The notes under the pieces were generated by a model, which saw nothing but the letters and a program-made list of their open reading frames with translations, ran no database searches and was not told the DNA's origin. The translations under genes and the position numbers were made by a program. A stretch of DNA of 64,000 bases from Blastomussa wellsi (taxonomy: Eukaryota; Cnidaria; Anthozoa; Scleractinia; Plerogyridae): positions 14,891,862-14,955,861 of the forward strand of contig OX393572.1 in assembly GCA_947652115.1 (NCBI GenBank), read 5' to 3'. Positions 22,401 through 35,200 of the stretch are shown one piece after another; within the stretch, counting starts at the first letter, position 1; each line of letters opens with the position of its first letter.

Positions 22401-25400
22401 TATAAAAGTGGAAATAATCTCCCCGCCACTACCCTGGGGACTTAATAGATCTTATTAAGCTTTAACGGCATAATTAGTTATTTAAAAAATATTACCTGGA
22501 TAAACACATGAGTGTCCACATCCATCGTCGCAGCATATCGTACCACCAGTGCAGCCAGAGCCACATTCGTCCTTTTGCTCGACACAAAAGTTCGGCTGTG
22601 CCTTCGGACACTCACGCTCGGGCTCTGGACCAAATGTATAACAAAAACACTTTCAATAACTCATACTGACCATTTTTAATGCTAAGACTTTCCACAGGCA
22701 TCCCAAACTCAGCGTTTGAGACATTCGATTGCTAGCGATTATTGAGTTATTGTTTTAACTCAGAGACTAAAAGGATAGCCCAGAATGCAATGGAACCGGT
22801 AATTGATAATACGCGTTGAAACACCAATTGCAAACATGATACTTTTAGCCTTTTCTTTACAACGGTAGCACGATACTTTACTTTTTTTCTTGAAGTGCTG
22901 TAACATGATGACATCGCGACGTAAAGGGTAGCTGCTTTTCTTTCAATAATAAAACGAATTACAGCATAAATGTTAATATTTTAAACTTTAACTTTTCTTT
23001 TAAGTTTACTGAGCAGGTTGGCGGGTGCTTTGCGCAATAAGATCCTCACGCGCGCGTAGTTTGAGGGAGGTGACTAAGCCTATGTCGTGGAAATGTTTTT
23101 AACTGGTGAAATTCAAGGTAAGAGGAGCTGCCGTCAGTTTAAATAAAGCAATGTTTATAAGTGCGGCAAACTCGTGCCCTACGAAGTAAGCAATTATGAC
23201 TGCATGTCACTCAGCACATGTTTGGCTTTAAAATTGTGTCGGGGAATCGTTAGATCAGCTCTCAAAAAAAGTTATTATAATTCAAAGTTCATTGACGTAC
23301 TTTTCTAGGATTGACACAGCGTTTAGACTTATATCTTCAAAACGAAAAACAAATGAGCTAAAGCCCGACACACTTTTGGAGAAGAGGGATTCATGTACCA
23401 TTGGGTGAAATTTCATTCTTCTACGATGAATTCTCATATGCAAACTTGACGCTCAAAGATGACAAATTTCACGAAAACCTTTGGCGAGAAATACGGCAAA
23501 GAACGTTTCGTAAACATAGCACTCCCACGGGGAGTGGTTGTCCGGATCATCGCCTTAATGGACCAATCAGGTTCAATCTCGCGAAACTCGCGGGAAAGTG
23601 ATGGTAGATATTATTTCAAGATCCAAGTATCCTTTGCCGACAATTCTGAGGCAGAATTACAATGTGGTAATTTCTTGTGAGTTTTGACCTCGATGGGGAA
23701 AACACTGAAAAATTTCCGGCCCAGTAAGAAGAAAAAGATCATCAAAGAGTACAAGGGCTTCAAAAAGGCGAACGAAAATCGCGAGCAAGCCGCCGATCAG
23801 AAAAGCGTGCTCTCCGAAATGCGGGAAGCAGGGTACGTAACACGTATCCATAAAATATTTCTTTGTTATGATTGCTTTTCATTCTTTTGTCTGTGTACCG
23901 GTGCACACAGGAAGAATTGGAGTCAATGGATAGCAGTAGCGTATTTTTTAATGTATCGGCTCTTCAGTCTTCTATCGCTGTCGTGTGATATGTCAACAGA
24001 TTCGCCCGATAAAGAACGCCTAGAATCCACCTTTTCTGAATCCAAACCTTCGCCTGGTTCATTGGAATTCTTTGACGTTTTTTTTTTTTTTTTTTCTGCT
24101 TGCGGAAGCCCACTAAGGAAAGTATCCGAATTAGCAGGAATATTTAGTTTTCGTTCGGTGGTTATGACAATTTATCGCTTTCCACCAGCATTTCTTTGCT
24201 TTGCAAAAATTCCCTGGTTACTTTTTACGGTACCGTCGATCAGCCTTTGGAACCCAAGGACTAAACGGTTTAAACGGTTTAGAAGAGAAACAAAATTACA
24301 AGGATTTGTATGGAGTCAATGAAGCATGGAAGGGCCAATATCTCACCCCCAAATTGAAATAAGATGCTGATTTTTGGCAAGTGGGCATTCTTCATCATGT
24401 ACTTTCTGAAGATCTTAATGAATCCCATAATTTGAAAAATTTAAATATTTGTGACGTCACACGTTACCACTCTATTGAGAATCTGAGCGCTGTGTAGGAG
24501 ATCGCGGTTTTGTCGTAGCCTTCATAAGATAAGAACCTCAGTGTAAACTCGATAGGAATTCTAATAAAATTGTTGGAAAGTTTAGTTTAATCGCGAGCCA
24601 AAAGACGATTATTTAGTTTAAGTCGGAGTACGTTCGACTTCCTTTACATTTTATCGAGTATTTGCATCTGAAGTAAAAGCAACAAAATGCTTAATGTTCT
24701 TTATGTTTACTTTATTCTCATGTGTTTACATAGCCTCTCAGGTGAAAAAACACCAGAGTCGCGAGCAGAGCACAAATTCATTATCATGATTTTTTTATAC
24801 ATATAAAGGGATAATCCGTAATGAGCAAAATGTTCCCTTTTGAATTCGATGAATGAGTTTCTTTCCTGTTTCAAGAAGTACTCTATAGACAACAGCATCT
24901 CTGGCTTTATAATTTCAGCATTCTCTGTTCGCAGTCTACTTACTCTACGGATTGCGCTTTTTTGGGACCGAGAAATTTCCAAATTCTTGATTTATATAGT
25001 CCACCTAAGTCTTTCCCAATCTTAAATATCCTGGTTCGTTTTCGTTTATATGTACTTCTTCAATGGTGTTTTAGTGCCTAAGTTGACCTTCATTTTGAAG
25101 GCAGTCAGTATACTTCGATTTTGGGATTGTGACCGCTTTCCTTCAGTTGTTCCAGTGCTACAACTAATAATAATTTTACCAAATTTGTATCATTATTCAC
25201 AGTTTACATGCTGCAGGTTGTAAATCCAATCTTTCCATTCTGTTTGAATCTTGTCCGTCTATTCCCCACGTTGGGATAAAATTTTACGGAAAAACGCAAT
25301 TTACGTTTTGTAAAGAACAACGTTCTTGTTTAGTGTGTAATCGTATCCATTTATATACCCTTTCCGAAACACGAGTTTTTTTACAAAATATTAGCTTTAG

Positions 25401-26065
25401 TTTTAACATAGGTTTACCGTCTCTTTTCGTCCTCAGTGAGGAGCCCTTTACTGCATGCTGTGGAAAGAGATTTAACAGAATTAATTGCAACTGTTTGAAT
25501 ATTATGAAAGTTTTCAACATAAAGGGTTAATTCTGCCGAAATCATTGTTTCCTGTTATCGTGCACAAACTTCTCCTGCAGAATTATCAAGAGGAATTCGA
25601 ATGAGATGTCATTTGGTGTTTTTTGTTATCGTGTAGCTTGAAAACTGGAAGACATTGGCCAATTTTTTCAAGTTTCAATCCACTTATGACTACAAATGAG
25701 TTAAAATATAGTATAATAATTAGTTTGGTTTGGGTTTCCATTGATGTTTATATAATAAGCCCAATTTTAACTTTTTTTAAGTGACACTACAATTTTGTGA
25801 CAACACCCCTTTAAGATGAATTAAGTACAAAATGTCTGATATTTTCCCTTAGCAGTGGCACACTTTTCTCGCGCGCTCATTGATTACGATGGAGGGAAGC
25901 AAAGTAAGCGATAACATGAACCTAGTCAGTCATTTTGCGGATCACATTTTTACCAAAATATCTGTGAAACCACGAGACCTAAAATAGCAAAAAGTTAGGT
26001 ATACTTACAATCAAGAGATTGCAAACAATTGATGCCAACACAATTGCGAAAAAATAGCTCTTCAT
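19414..26065 (-). CDS. WAP gene B: secreted protein with three WAP domains
   Basis: Minus-strand coding exons are 26065-26009, 25457-25418, 22624-22496, 21610-21467, 19919-19797 and 19424-19414; together 504 nt, 167 residues plus stop. Exon 1 (57 nt) encodes the signal peptide MKSYFFAIVLASIVCNLLI. Exon 2 (40 nt) encodes the propeptide HAVKGSSLRTKRDG with a dibasic KR. Three phase 1-1 exons each carry a full eight-cysteine WAP domain. Spacings before the CC are 7-6-3-5, 8-3-5-5 and 8-3-5-5; after it all are 3-3. Domains 2 and 3 are near copies and share flanking intron sequence, so they arose by local duplication. The architecture matches genes A and C exon by exon. Family roles are protease inhibition or antimicrobial action in secretions. 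Splicing of all three domains into one mRNA is inferred. Confidence 0.75.
19480..20260. repeat. Tandem duplication around the third WAP exon of gene B
   Basis: The flank 19480-19680 recurs at 20060-20260; shared blocks include GCAAAGAAATA, GCATATAGTTA and CTAACATGATGTTTG. The exon-proximal segment 19704-19830 recurs at 21406-21500. Together these show a duplicated exon-plus-intron unit, later split by insertions. Confidence 0.7.
20255..21106. repeat. ~140-bp direct repeats flanking ~565 bp
   Basis: Positions 20255-20398 and 20964-21106 are near-identical direct repeats, both containing CCAACAGTCCCGAACTGTTC and ending in CCTAAGGCCC. A short internal tandem (GTTACTAGCTCGCCTCAGAG, twice) lies near 20694-20740. 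The layout is compatible with a small LTR-like element or a duplication. Confidence 0.6.
21114..21403. mobile_element. ~290-bp element with ~75-bp terminal inverted repeats
   Basis: Left ATTCTCGTCCCCATAGCCC... and right ...GGGCTATGGGGACGAGAAT are inverted over about 75 bp. TAAGGCC occurs just outside both ends, a possible 8-bp hAT-type duplication with one mismatch. Related ends occur near 30.70-30.78 kb and 45.25-45.34 kb. Confidence 0.65.
23693..23834 (+). CDS. Possible first coding exon, lysine-rich, unknown product
   Basis: ATG 23693 (in-frame TGA four codons upstream) opens 47 codons beginning MGKTLKNFRPSKKKKIIKEY, ending at a good donor (CAGG|GTACGT). Composition is strongly charged and helical. 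It sits on the strand opposite gene B, in the intron between its propeptide exon and first WAP exon. No downstream exons were identified. It may start a nested gene or be part of a repeat. Confidence 0.28.
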
Positions 26066-26078
26066 GACTCAATTCTGG
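26065..26078 (-). other. 5' UTR segment joined to the gene B start
   Basis: The acceptor (AACTTGTAG|CCAGAATTGAGTC-ATG) matches those of A and C, each reading CTTGTAG followed by 9-13 bases containing TTGA and then ATG. This fixes the start codon of the family. The upstream non-coding exon of B was not found. Confidence 0.55.
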
Positions 26079-27199
26079 CTACAAGTTATCGAAAACAGGA
26101 ATGTAAATTTAAGAGTCAAATAAAGCGAAAAGGGTGAGTGACGTAAGCAGAATACTAGGTATTTTAGAAAGTCGCAGGCCATCTCCGGGAGGGGGGGGGG
26201 GGGGGTGGGTGCGCAACCCCAGCATCCTCTCCCTTGATCCGCCCCTTGTGACTGATTTCCCTCGGCTGCTTGTTGTACCAACTGACCCCATTCCCAGCCT
26301 CTATCCTCTTTCTCTATACCTGTCGTGTGAAAGTTTCTCTTTCTGTTCTCCTACGTAGCCACGTAAATGAGTCACGACAAAAAGACGACACTTAGGTTTA
26401 TTTATATTTACTTGCAAGCATGATGTGATGTTAGAGAAAAAATTAATAGTGTCTTACATTTTGGCTAAACTATAATATTTTCTGCGACTTCTAAATGAAG
26501 AGTAATGCATCAATTATCGTAAGCTTGCAATTTATCCGTTGTCTGGGCGAAAATTAAAACGCAGTTCAAGAGAAGCTGAGAGTGTAGGTTCAGTTATATT
26601 TCTGAACTGAACTTTACTTTTTAAAGTCACATATCCGGACAAATTTTTAATTTTTGTTGAAAGGAATTTTAGAAAAGAGTCAATAACTGTGAGGAAGTTT
26701 TAAGATGCGAATGTATTTGGCGGGAAGCTGATCTATGTTGCAAATTTACATTGCAAATTATTTCAAAAGTGCGAGCACATTCCGATAATTATTCATCACA
26801 AGTTCAGTTCGCCATCACCTTCGTTGGTTCTTGTTCAGTTTATGTCGCTACAAAATTAGAGCACTCCTTGTTACAATAAGCTTGTAGAACAGAAGATTGT
26901 AATGCTGAGACAAGAAGGAAAGCTAGGAACTGAAGACTGGACCGAAACAGCGTTATTTCCAACTTAAACTGATGGTTTTGAACAAATGCAAAATGCACGT
27001 GGTAGGTCCAAGAATTTTGGTGGAACTTATTTCGAATGACGGGTTGGTAGAATTATAGAAGCCAATGTTAAAGCGGCTAGTATTTATTCTTAATAAGATT
27101 TTGCATCTTGTGCTAACATACAGTACAGCGTTTAGTTAAAATATTCGTTGCTTTGTGAAAGAGCTGTATGCGCTCATTAACTGAAGCGTTTGAATGAAA

Positions 27200-27407
27200 A
27201 AACAACATTTTACATTGGATTAATCTTCAAAGACTTACTCTAGATTTACAGTGAAATTTATGGTCTACAAACCGGTATATCTAGAATAGTGGACATTTCT
27301 AATAAACAACATTTTACATTGGATTAATCTTCAAAGACTTACTCTAGATTTACAGTGAAATTTATGGTCTACAAACCGGTATATCTAGAATAGTGGACAT
27401 TTCTAAT
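27200..27407. repeat. Perfect 104-bp tandem duplication
   Basis: 27200-27303 and 27304-27407 are identical by eye, starting AAACAACATTTTACATTGG and ending CATTTCTAAT. Confidence 0.92.
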
Positions 27408-27409
27408 CG

Positions 27410-29850
27410 GGGTCAGTGCATGGCCCGGATCCATTGTTCGGGAGGACTGTAGCGTTCGCGCTTTGTGATTAAATGTAAAGTTCGTATTTCTTGTTTTTGC
27501 ATTCTTCAAGCCTTTTGATCGAAGGGACTTGGTAAGCAGAGGGACAAAGAGAATGGAGCTCTTCCTTGGTAACAACCTAGCGGCCTTTCACGGAAAAGGT
27601 AAACATTATTGAATATTTTTGTTGTTGTTGTTTATTTATTTATGTTTATTTGTTTGTTGTGGTTATGGTTTTCTTGGCTGATAAGGCAATGGCATCAATG
27701 TTTGTGAACAAGAAAGATCGCTATAAAAACTATAATGCTAAATTATATTCACTTACCTCAATAAAACATGATGTTTTATTTTTTCATTGGGATATTGAAG
27801 GCAAGCAAAGTCTGCACAGTCTGCAGTACGAGGACAATTATAACTTCTTCATGGTAAGAAGTGTTTAATTTTGTTTGTAGCTTTAGACGTGCATGTCTAG
27901 TTATATAAGAATGGATGCTTGCATGTGTAAACAAGAGGGTGCCAAACTATCAAATTTTGGAAATGAAGAGAATATTTGTCCCTTGCAAGAGGTTCCCCTC
28001 CATACTGACTACCCCAAATTAGTGAACTTTTCCCAAAATAACATCGGTCTGTTCGCGACAGGGATGGAGGTACTGATTGTGGGAGTTTGTGGGTGGCAGA
28101 GCTGTTAGTCTTGTTAAGTTCATACCAAGGGCAATTTCCCTTCTGATAGAGGCTCTTATATGCATGTGGGTCTGGTTATTTTGCAAACAACATGTCTTTA
28201 AGCTAGACCAGGATCCACAAAAAAAGCTTGTGAATTAATCATTGTTCTTAAGAAAACCCAGGTTTCTGCACTTAAGTCACAAGTCACTCAGAAACTACCG
28301 TGGTGACCTCTTTTATTCCTTCTGTAGTTACATGGTACAAGCCAGTGTCAGGACCAATCCATTTTCGTCAAAACAACTTCATAATGGTAAGTCTCCAAGA
28401 TAACGTTTTTAATTTAGTAAACCTTATCTCGTCGATTAAGCACCCGGGGCGCCAAGCATTAATTAGATCCCCATTCCCATATCAATGTCATTGATTGTCA
28501 TGAACCAGTTTTATTATATGCACTGATGTTTCGGGCAAGAAATTTAAAGAAATCTCGTCACATCGTACATTAATTTTGGCTGATCTACATAAGGGTGGCC
28601 TTGCGTGATATTTTAAATTTCATTAGTGTATGGGGGCGCATGGGCACTTATTAATCAAGGGTTTATTTCATTTTAATTGTATGTTGTCATTGAAAACTAA
28701 AAATCTGTCGCTTTGTAATACATTTTGATCTCCTCCACTGTAGCTGCGAATTGGTTTTGCCAAAACAACTTAGATTTAGATCAGTTTTGGTCGAAGGTCT
28801 TAATTTTTAGATTCAGTTTTTCAAATGTATTTTTTGTGTTCTCAATATCTGAAGTAAACGCATCAAAGCAAGACTTCTATTTGCTGTCGTGTTTTTCTTA
28901 TTTTTTATTCATTTTTTATGCTTATATATTGCTTTATTTGAATTTATGCATTCGATGAAGGTAGTGGAAACAATTAAATTGTCGAGTGAAAACAGAACTC
29001 GATTCCTGTGATAACCTAAACCTCAAATTATGGTTCAAATCGAAAGCAAGAATGCCCATTTTCTTTTTTGTACTGAAACGGTTAGTGCAAAATAAAACAC
29101 TTATAGCCACAAAAAGGACAAAAAATTAAAATTCTTTTTCTTTCACATGTAACTCTTACTAAAACAATCATCAATTTCTGAGGAATATTTTCCGACATTT
29201 ACAAATTCTTCGAGATATAACACTTTGTAAATAGGTTAAATCTGTCATTACAAGAGATATCTTGACTTGGTTTTCCAGCTGTTAGTGAGCGACTAGGACC
29301 TAAAGTTAGCATCCAACCGTTTTTCATGACCATTGCGAATGAAGTTGTTTTACCCTCGGACGTGCGTGGTGTAGGGGAGGGGAGGAGGGGTGATGTGATG
29401 GGTCCCCCAAACTGGCTCATTTTGGCACTGGTTTTCGTTCTGGCTATAAAGCACTGAACTTACTCTATAAGGTTACATACTTTTTGCTGATTATGACGTT
29501 ATTTGAAGTCATTAAGGCCGCCATCTTGGATTCGCTATCTAGAATTGTACTATTTTCTTAAATCGCCAGAAAATAAAGGAAATCAATACGAGATCAGGCC
29601 AAAATGTCAATGGAATGTTAAATATATGACTTTGAATATTTTGCTGAAGAGGACTGAAAAATAAAGATTTACCGTATGTCAACAATGTCGATATTTTGGC
29701 TCCCCTGCATGTTATTATGCAGCTACCATGGCAATACCAAAAATGATTGACACAGGTGACATCAAAACTTCCGCAACGGATAAATGAAAAGCTACTAAAA
29801 ATTGCAGTATCATGGAGAAAATCCTCTTTTCACAATTGTTAAAACCCAAG
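27410..29850. other. Intergenic, no gene seen
   Basis: AT-rich with scattered short ORFs. I found no convincing exon, RNA gene or repeat boundary. Confidence 0.35.
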
Positions 29851-30299
29851 GTGGTGTAATGAGGGGGGGGGGGGGGGTGGCATTCAACCCTCACCCCTCC
29901 CCTGGTACGTCCGAAGGTTAAAATTCCAGGGTATTCGAAGTATTGGGGGTGGAGCCGTAGCCCCTTTCCGGTCCGTACGCCTGTTGTGGTCATGTCGCTT
30001 TGTAAAGCTGAACGAGTTTGCACTCCAAAGGTGTGATTGATGTAGGCGCAATAGTGGAGCTTTTACTTCAAGGATCGATAGATTTTAAGTCGCAGCAAAA
30101 TTGGACGTTGGTTTCGCTGTCAAAAATGGAAAATGACATTTTGCTGGAGTCTGGTCATTAACGGAATGATCGGAATGTAAACAAAGTGGATTCCCATTTA
30201 GCATAAAAAGCGGTTATTCTCCACTTGCACAAATCTCATAATACACCTCTTTTACCCCCCCAAAATGTTGCATAATCATTGTTTACAATTTCTCTTGGG

Positions 30300-30565
30300 A
30301 CATAAAGATGTACCGAACGTAGCGACAGTACCGAGGGTACCTGCTGTACCGAGTGTACCGAGCGTACCGGCGGTACCGAACGTACCGACTGTACCTAGTG
30401 TACGGCGGTACTGAGCGTACCGGTTGTACCGAGCGTACCGGCTGTACCGAGTGTACCGGCTGTACTGAGCGTACCGGCTGTATCGAGCGTACCGGCTGTA
30501 CCAAGCATACCGGCTGTACAGAGTGTACTGAGCGTAGCGGTTGTACCGAGTGTACTGAGCGTATA
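30300..30565. repeat. GTACCG-type minisatellite (9/18-bp unit)
   Basis: About 14 degenerate copies of GTACCGAGCGTACCGGCT, itself two related 9-mers. Because 18 is divisible by 3, both strands have long periodic ORFs, which are artefacts. Confidence 0.9.
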
Positions 30566-31689
30566 GGAAGTGATGCCTTTTAAATTATTTTTCTTTTCTT
30601 TTCTTTTAACGTGAGAGAAAAACAAGAGTATCAAGTTACAAACGTTTACAGGAAACAAACAAAAGTATCAAGTTGCAAGCGTTGACAATCACGTTTGCTG
30701 TCATCCTCATCCCCAGGGCCACGTGTTTTCTTTTAACCACGTGACCCAAAGAAACTAGGGCTCTGGGAACGAGAATGGTTTGCTGCTTGAATACCTTATT
30801 GCAATTAAACTATGATTGACATCAAAACCAAGGTTAAAATTAAAAAGCTGTCTTGACTAAAGCTTCTGAGAAACGATTTTTATCTTGCCGTTGAAGACGT
30901 CACTGTAGTATCAGGAGTAAGATAAATATACTTGAAATTGTGTTGTTGAGAAAGTGGCGTCTTTACGTTGTTTTGTCCGGAATGAAAGACAAGTGCACAT
31001 ATACACCGCTTAGATCATGAAAAGCCCTCTAGTCTCTATCTTAAACAAAACATATTACACTTGGAAATCAACGTTGTGTATTGGGCATTAAAAAAATATG
31101 TAAGAAGTAGAAAAGATGACCATCCTGAAGGCCGTGGCAAATGAAGAAACGTTACAGACAGAAATGTTTCCCTGTCTGCCCGTCTGCGCAACAGAAACAT
31201 ATTTTGTTTGCAAAATTGTTTACCATTATGCTCAAAAGGAGCAACAATGTGTCCTCGTTTGCCCCAGCATGTTAAGTTGTAGGTAACACTCTGCACTATC
31301 TGAGATCATCTCACTAGTTTTCTAATGGAATTATTTTCCTTTCAAAAGTACCTGCATAGTAAATTGGCCCTAGTTAAGTTTCATTTAGTTTCACGATTTA
31401 TCTAAATGTTCAAAACGAATAAATGTGTACATATCTGCATCCAAAGGAATTGAAAAAGCAATATAACTGTTATAATGGTTTTCCGTTACAAGCAGACCCA
31501 GTCTTCTGTCTTTCTTCGTAGGAAACTCAGACATGATCTAGTAAAAGTCTTCTTCTGTTTACGAACATTTATGACGCCGATAGCCAGGACAAACTCGCAT
31601 CCATCATTAGCTCTCCGAAATAGCCGCCGTCAGTTAGCTGGGAAGCTTTGCCAAAAATGGTGGGCATGAGAGGTTTGTGGAAGAGGGCG

Positions 31690-31890
31690 AGAAGGGTTTA
31701 ATACATAGCTTATTCTGTTCTATGATTTCGGGTAGCTTGGGAGTGTCCGGGAGAAGGCTTTCTCACCACAAACCCACAAGCCCAAGACACTATGAGAGTT
31801 AACTGCCTTAACCTGCACAATGACCTGCCAGGTTTCGAACACCAACGGTTCGATCCAGCGCACTGACCATAAGGCTCCCTCATCTCCTGA
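31690..31890 (-). mobile_element. Possible second tRNA-derived SINE type
   Basis: On minus, GGTCAGTGCGCTGGATCGAA and a following GTTCGAAACC resemble displaced A- and B-box motifs. They are followed by ACTCTCATAGTGTCTTGGGC as in other cnidarian SINEs. The copy is degenerate. Confidence 0.35.
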
Positions 31891-32160
31891 TAAAATATAT
31901 AAGGATCTTTAATTTTCTAAGCGTTCATTTGCCGGTACTTTTAGGTTTCATTGTGCTGAGCTTATTTTAATATTCTTTTAAGTTACGAGTTCCCTTTAGG
32001 TGGCGTTTTGATTTTTATAAAGGGGAATTTTGAGACCACCGCGCCCGTGCATGTATGCTGATGTGCGATCCGTTCAATAATTAATTAAATCCACCGTTGA
32101 TTTTGAGGAAAGGCAACAACAAGACACGCGGTAAACTATGTAGCTGCTATATTGATTAAC

Positions 32161-32166
32161 TTTATT
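32161..32166 (-). terminator. Poly(A) signal of WAP gene C
   Basis: AATAAA on the minus strand about 100 bases past the gene C stop. The 3' UTR shares a GGATTGCCA block with that of gene A. Confidence 0.5.
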
Positions 32167-32265
32167 TGAGTTTATGGTTATCAAAGTTAATTTTAAATCG
32201 TCTTTATATTTATGAGTAGCTTGCTGTGGTGTCCTTTTTAAGTTGAAAGCTGGCAATCCAGCGCT

Positions 32266-35200
32266 TCACCTCCACCCATCCAGTAGCTCACGAAACTCCA
32301 CTGTGGAACCAAATTGATCAAAGAATCAGTACAGCGCACGTTGGATATGAGATGGTAGATAGCCAAACATTGCGAAAAATGCTTTCCTTTACTCGTACAC
32401 CCCTACCATAGTTGTAGGTCAAAGGTATATGAGCTCATATACCATTGCCTCTAAACCAATCTAAACTCAGGAAATGCAACAAATGCAACGTACCATTGCT
32501 GGATTTTAATAAAACTAAATATTTCATAACATAATTCAATCATCATTATTATTATTAACTGTATAACTTTAAATGCCTTAACTTTAAATTGTGAAATAAT
32601 GTTGTTTTGAACAACCACGATAAAGATAAAATAATTCATATTTTGAACTGCGGATGTAGATCAAAGTGAAAAATGGTTATCGCAGTGAATTTCCAATTTA
32701 AGCAATTGGAAAGAAGAAACCTGAAAAAATCAGGGTTTCAACGGGATTCGAACCCGTGACCTCCGCGAATACCGGTGCGAGGCTATGAAGCACACATTGG
32801 GAGCGAGGTTAATTTATTGAGTCATTTGGAAAGAAAGAACTCAATAAATTGGCCTCTCTCCCAATGTGTGGCTTCATAGCTCAGTTGGTGGAGCATCGCA
32901 CCGGTATTCGCGGAGGTCATGGGTTCGAATGCCGTTTAAGCCCTCATTTTTGCAGGCTTCTTCTTTCTAATTGCTTAAGTTTGAAATTCATTGCGATGAT
33001 CATTCTTCACTTTCATCTACATCCGCAGTTCAAGTATGAACAATTTCATAAATACTCATAAATTTCATAAATTTCACTCCTCACGGGAAAATTTGAACCC
33101 AATAAATTGACCTCGCTCCCAATGTGTGGCTTCATTGTTCCGTTGGTAGAGCATCGCACCGGCATCGCGGAGGTCACGGGTTCGAATCCTGTTAAAGCCC
33201 TCATTTTTTCAGGCTTCTTCTTTCCAGTTTCTTAAATTGGAAATTCACTGCGATGATCATTCTTCCTTTTCGAAAACTTGTATCATTACATGCTGATCAG
33301 AACTCAGTAAAAGAAACCGAACTCGTTTTTGAGTTATTAACAAGTCATGCTGTTTCTATTTGGAGAATGTCCGCTCTACTTCAGTACTCTCCAAAATTCA
33401 CAAGATGTTTTTAAGGTTTTTATTCTCACAGTCACAATTCGATCAAATCAGGTACAACTCTCACACACTCACACTGTCGCACACACCGAGAGTAATTCTA
33501 CTCGATCCTATTTTATCGGCTATGCTCATAGTTTGGTCACACAGGAATTTCCGGTGATTGTTGATTTTATCTATTGGTTCCGTTTACATTCATGTCAAAA
33601 TGGTCACGTCCTATTGGTCACGCAATATGATAACAACACGTTTCCGACATCTATGGCAACCGCTAATGCCAACAAAATGATCATAACTTGTTAACCGCTT
33701 ATTGTGCATTATTTGTTGTCCTCTCCCAACATGGAGTGAAATAACCTCCTCCACTGGAAGCTTAATACAACTTTTAATAATCTGCCTCAGGCCACAGGAA
33801 CCATACCGGCGCTTGTCTCCGCGGTTTCTATAGAAGTATCTATTCTCCTCCCTCCCCAGATAGGACGCTTACCACGTCCTCAAAATGAAATAAATTCGCC
33901 GATATGAGATGAATATGAGATCCAGTGTAAAGGTTTTGGCCCAGAAACACAACATAACGACACGAGTCAAAGTTTGCATCCTCACTGCTCGGTCTGGAAT
34001 TCAGCCCGCTAACCATTGGGGGTACTGCGCCTCCCACAAAAAAAAAGTTTATGGTGTTCTTAATAATCAGGAAAAATTCTTACCTGGCTCAAGGCACCTG
34101 TTGGTACACCCATTGAAGCAGCACATCTTGCCATCCGGGCACTCATTTAATCCAGGGCCACCACAATGACACTGGTCTTCAGTTAGGGTTGGGTTTGGAC
34201 ACACTGCCAAGAAACCGAGATGAAAGGATTCATGTAGTTCCTGATCCCCGACATGATAGACACTTTCTTTAATTTCTGCTACTGATTATTGCAATGCTAC
34301 TGTTATAGTGATTGCCATTGGAGTAGTTCTATGGGACCGCGTAGTGTACAGCGGTTACGTGTATTACCATTTGTTCTTATCAGTACAATCTTTTTGTTGG
34401 ACCCGCCATCTTGTGTGTGTATTCCTCCTGTGAACTCTTCTTACCCGAGAACATAACCCCAGCAAACAAGATTGTACTGATAAGAGCACATGGTAATACA
34501 CGTAACCGCTGTACACTATGCGGGCTCATTTTACTACTCCAATGGCTAAACAATCACAATAACACCTCCCCTTGGAGATTTCTTCTTCAGAATAATTATT
34601 ATGAGTGAATAAACAAATCAACAATGCTCACAAGTCTCCACTTAATATAAGTGTCCCTAGAACGTAATACTTAGTATTCATTAGCTAAACAATCAGTCAA
34701 TAGCAACAAAAACAAATGTTCATAGTTAATGTTCAATCTCCTCAATCAATCTCTGAGGAGGTCTGTGAGAGCGAGATGATCAGCGCAGCATAGGACCTAT
34801 GGAGGCAGGATCCCGGAGTTGTATCTAATTGAGCTTAGTCATCAGCTGATTGTGAGCTGGTTTCAGGTGGAATAACCAGTTTTGGATCAGGATCAGCTGG
34901 GGTTGCTGTCTCCAAGGATGGAACACCTGGATCAACTGCCTTACAGTGGGAGTTGTTCTGCAGGATGTCATCCACATGCCGCGTCCAAACTCGCCCATCA
35001 TCTAGGTGAACTCAGCAGGAATGTGATGAGGGGTGTTGTACCACGGTTCCAGGTTGTCACGTTTGCCCAGAGAAGAGGTCACGTGCAAGGACTGTATCGC
35101 CAATAGAAATTTCTTTGAATTTAGCATGCTTATCATGGTGCATTTTTTCCTGCCAATGAGACATTAGTGGCGGGGTCTCTTACTAGAGAGAGACGTGTAC

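Noticed and set aside
30283..30658. Overlapping ORFs rich in Cys-Thr, Tyr-Arg or Gly-Thr repeats.
   Set aside because: They come from the 9/18-bp minisatellite and lack splice context or family signatures.
32870..32942. Functional tRNA-Thr gene.
   Set aside because: Damaged acceptor pairing, C at position 33, and an attached repeat body shared with other copies point to a SINE.
34882..35106. Plus-strand ORFs across 34.9-35.7 kb as genes.
   Set aside because: They are antisense shadows of the minus-strand Ty3/Gypsy integrase remnant.
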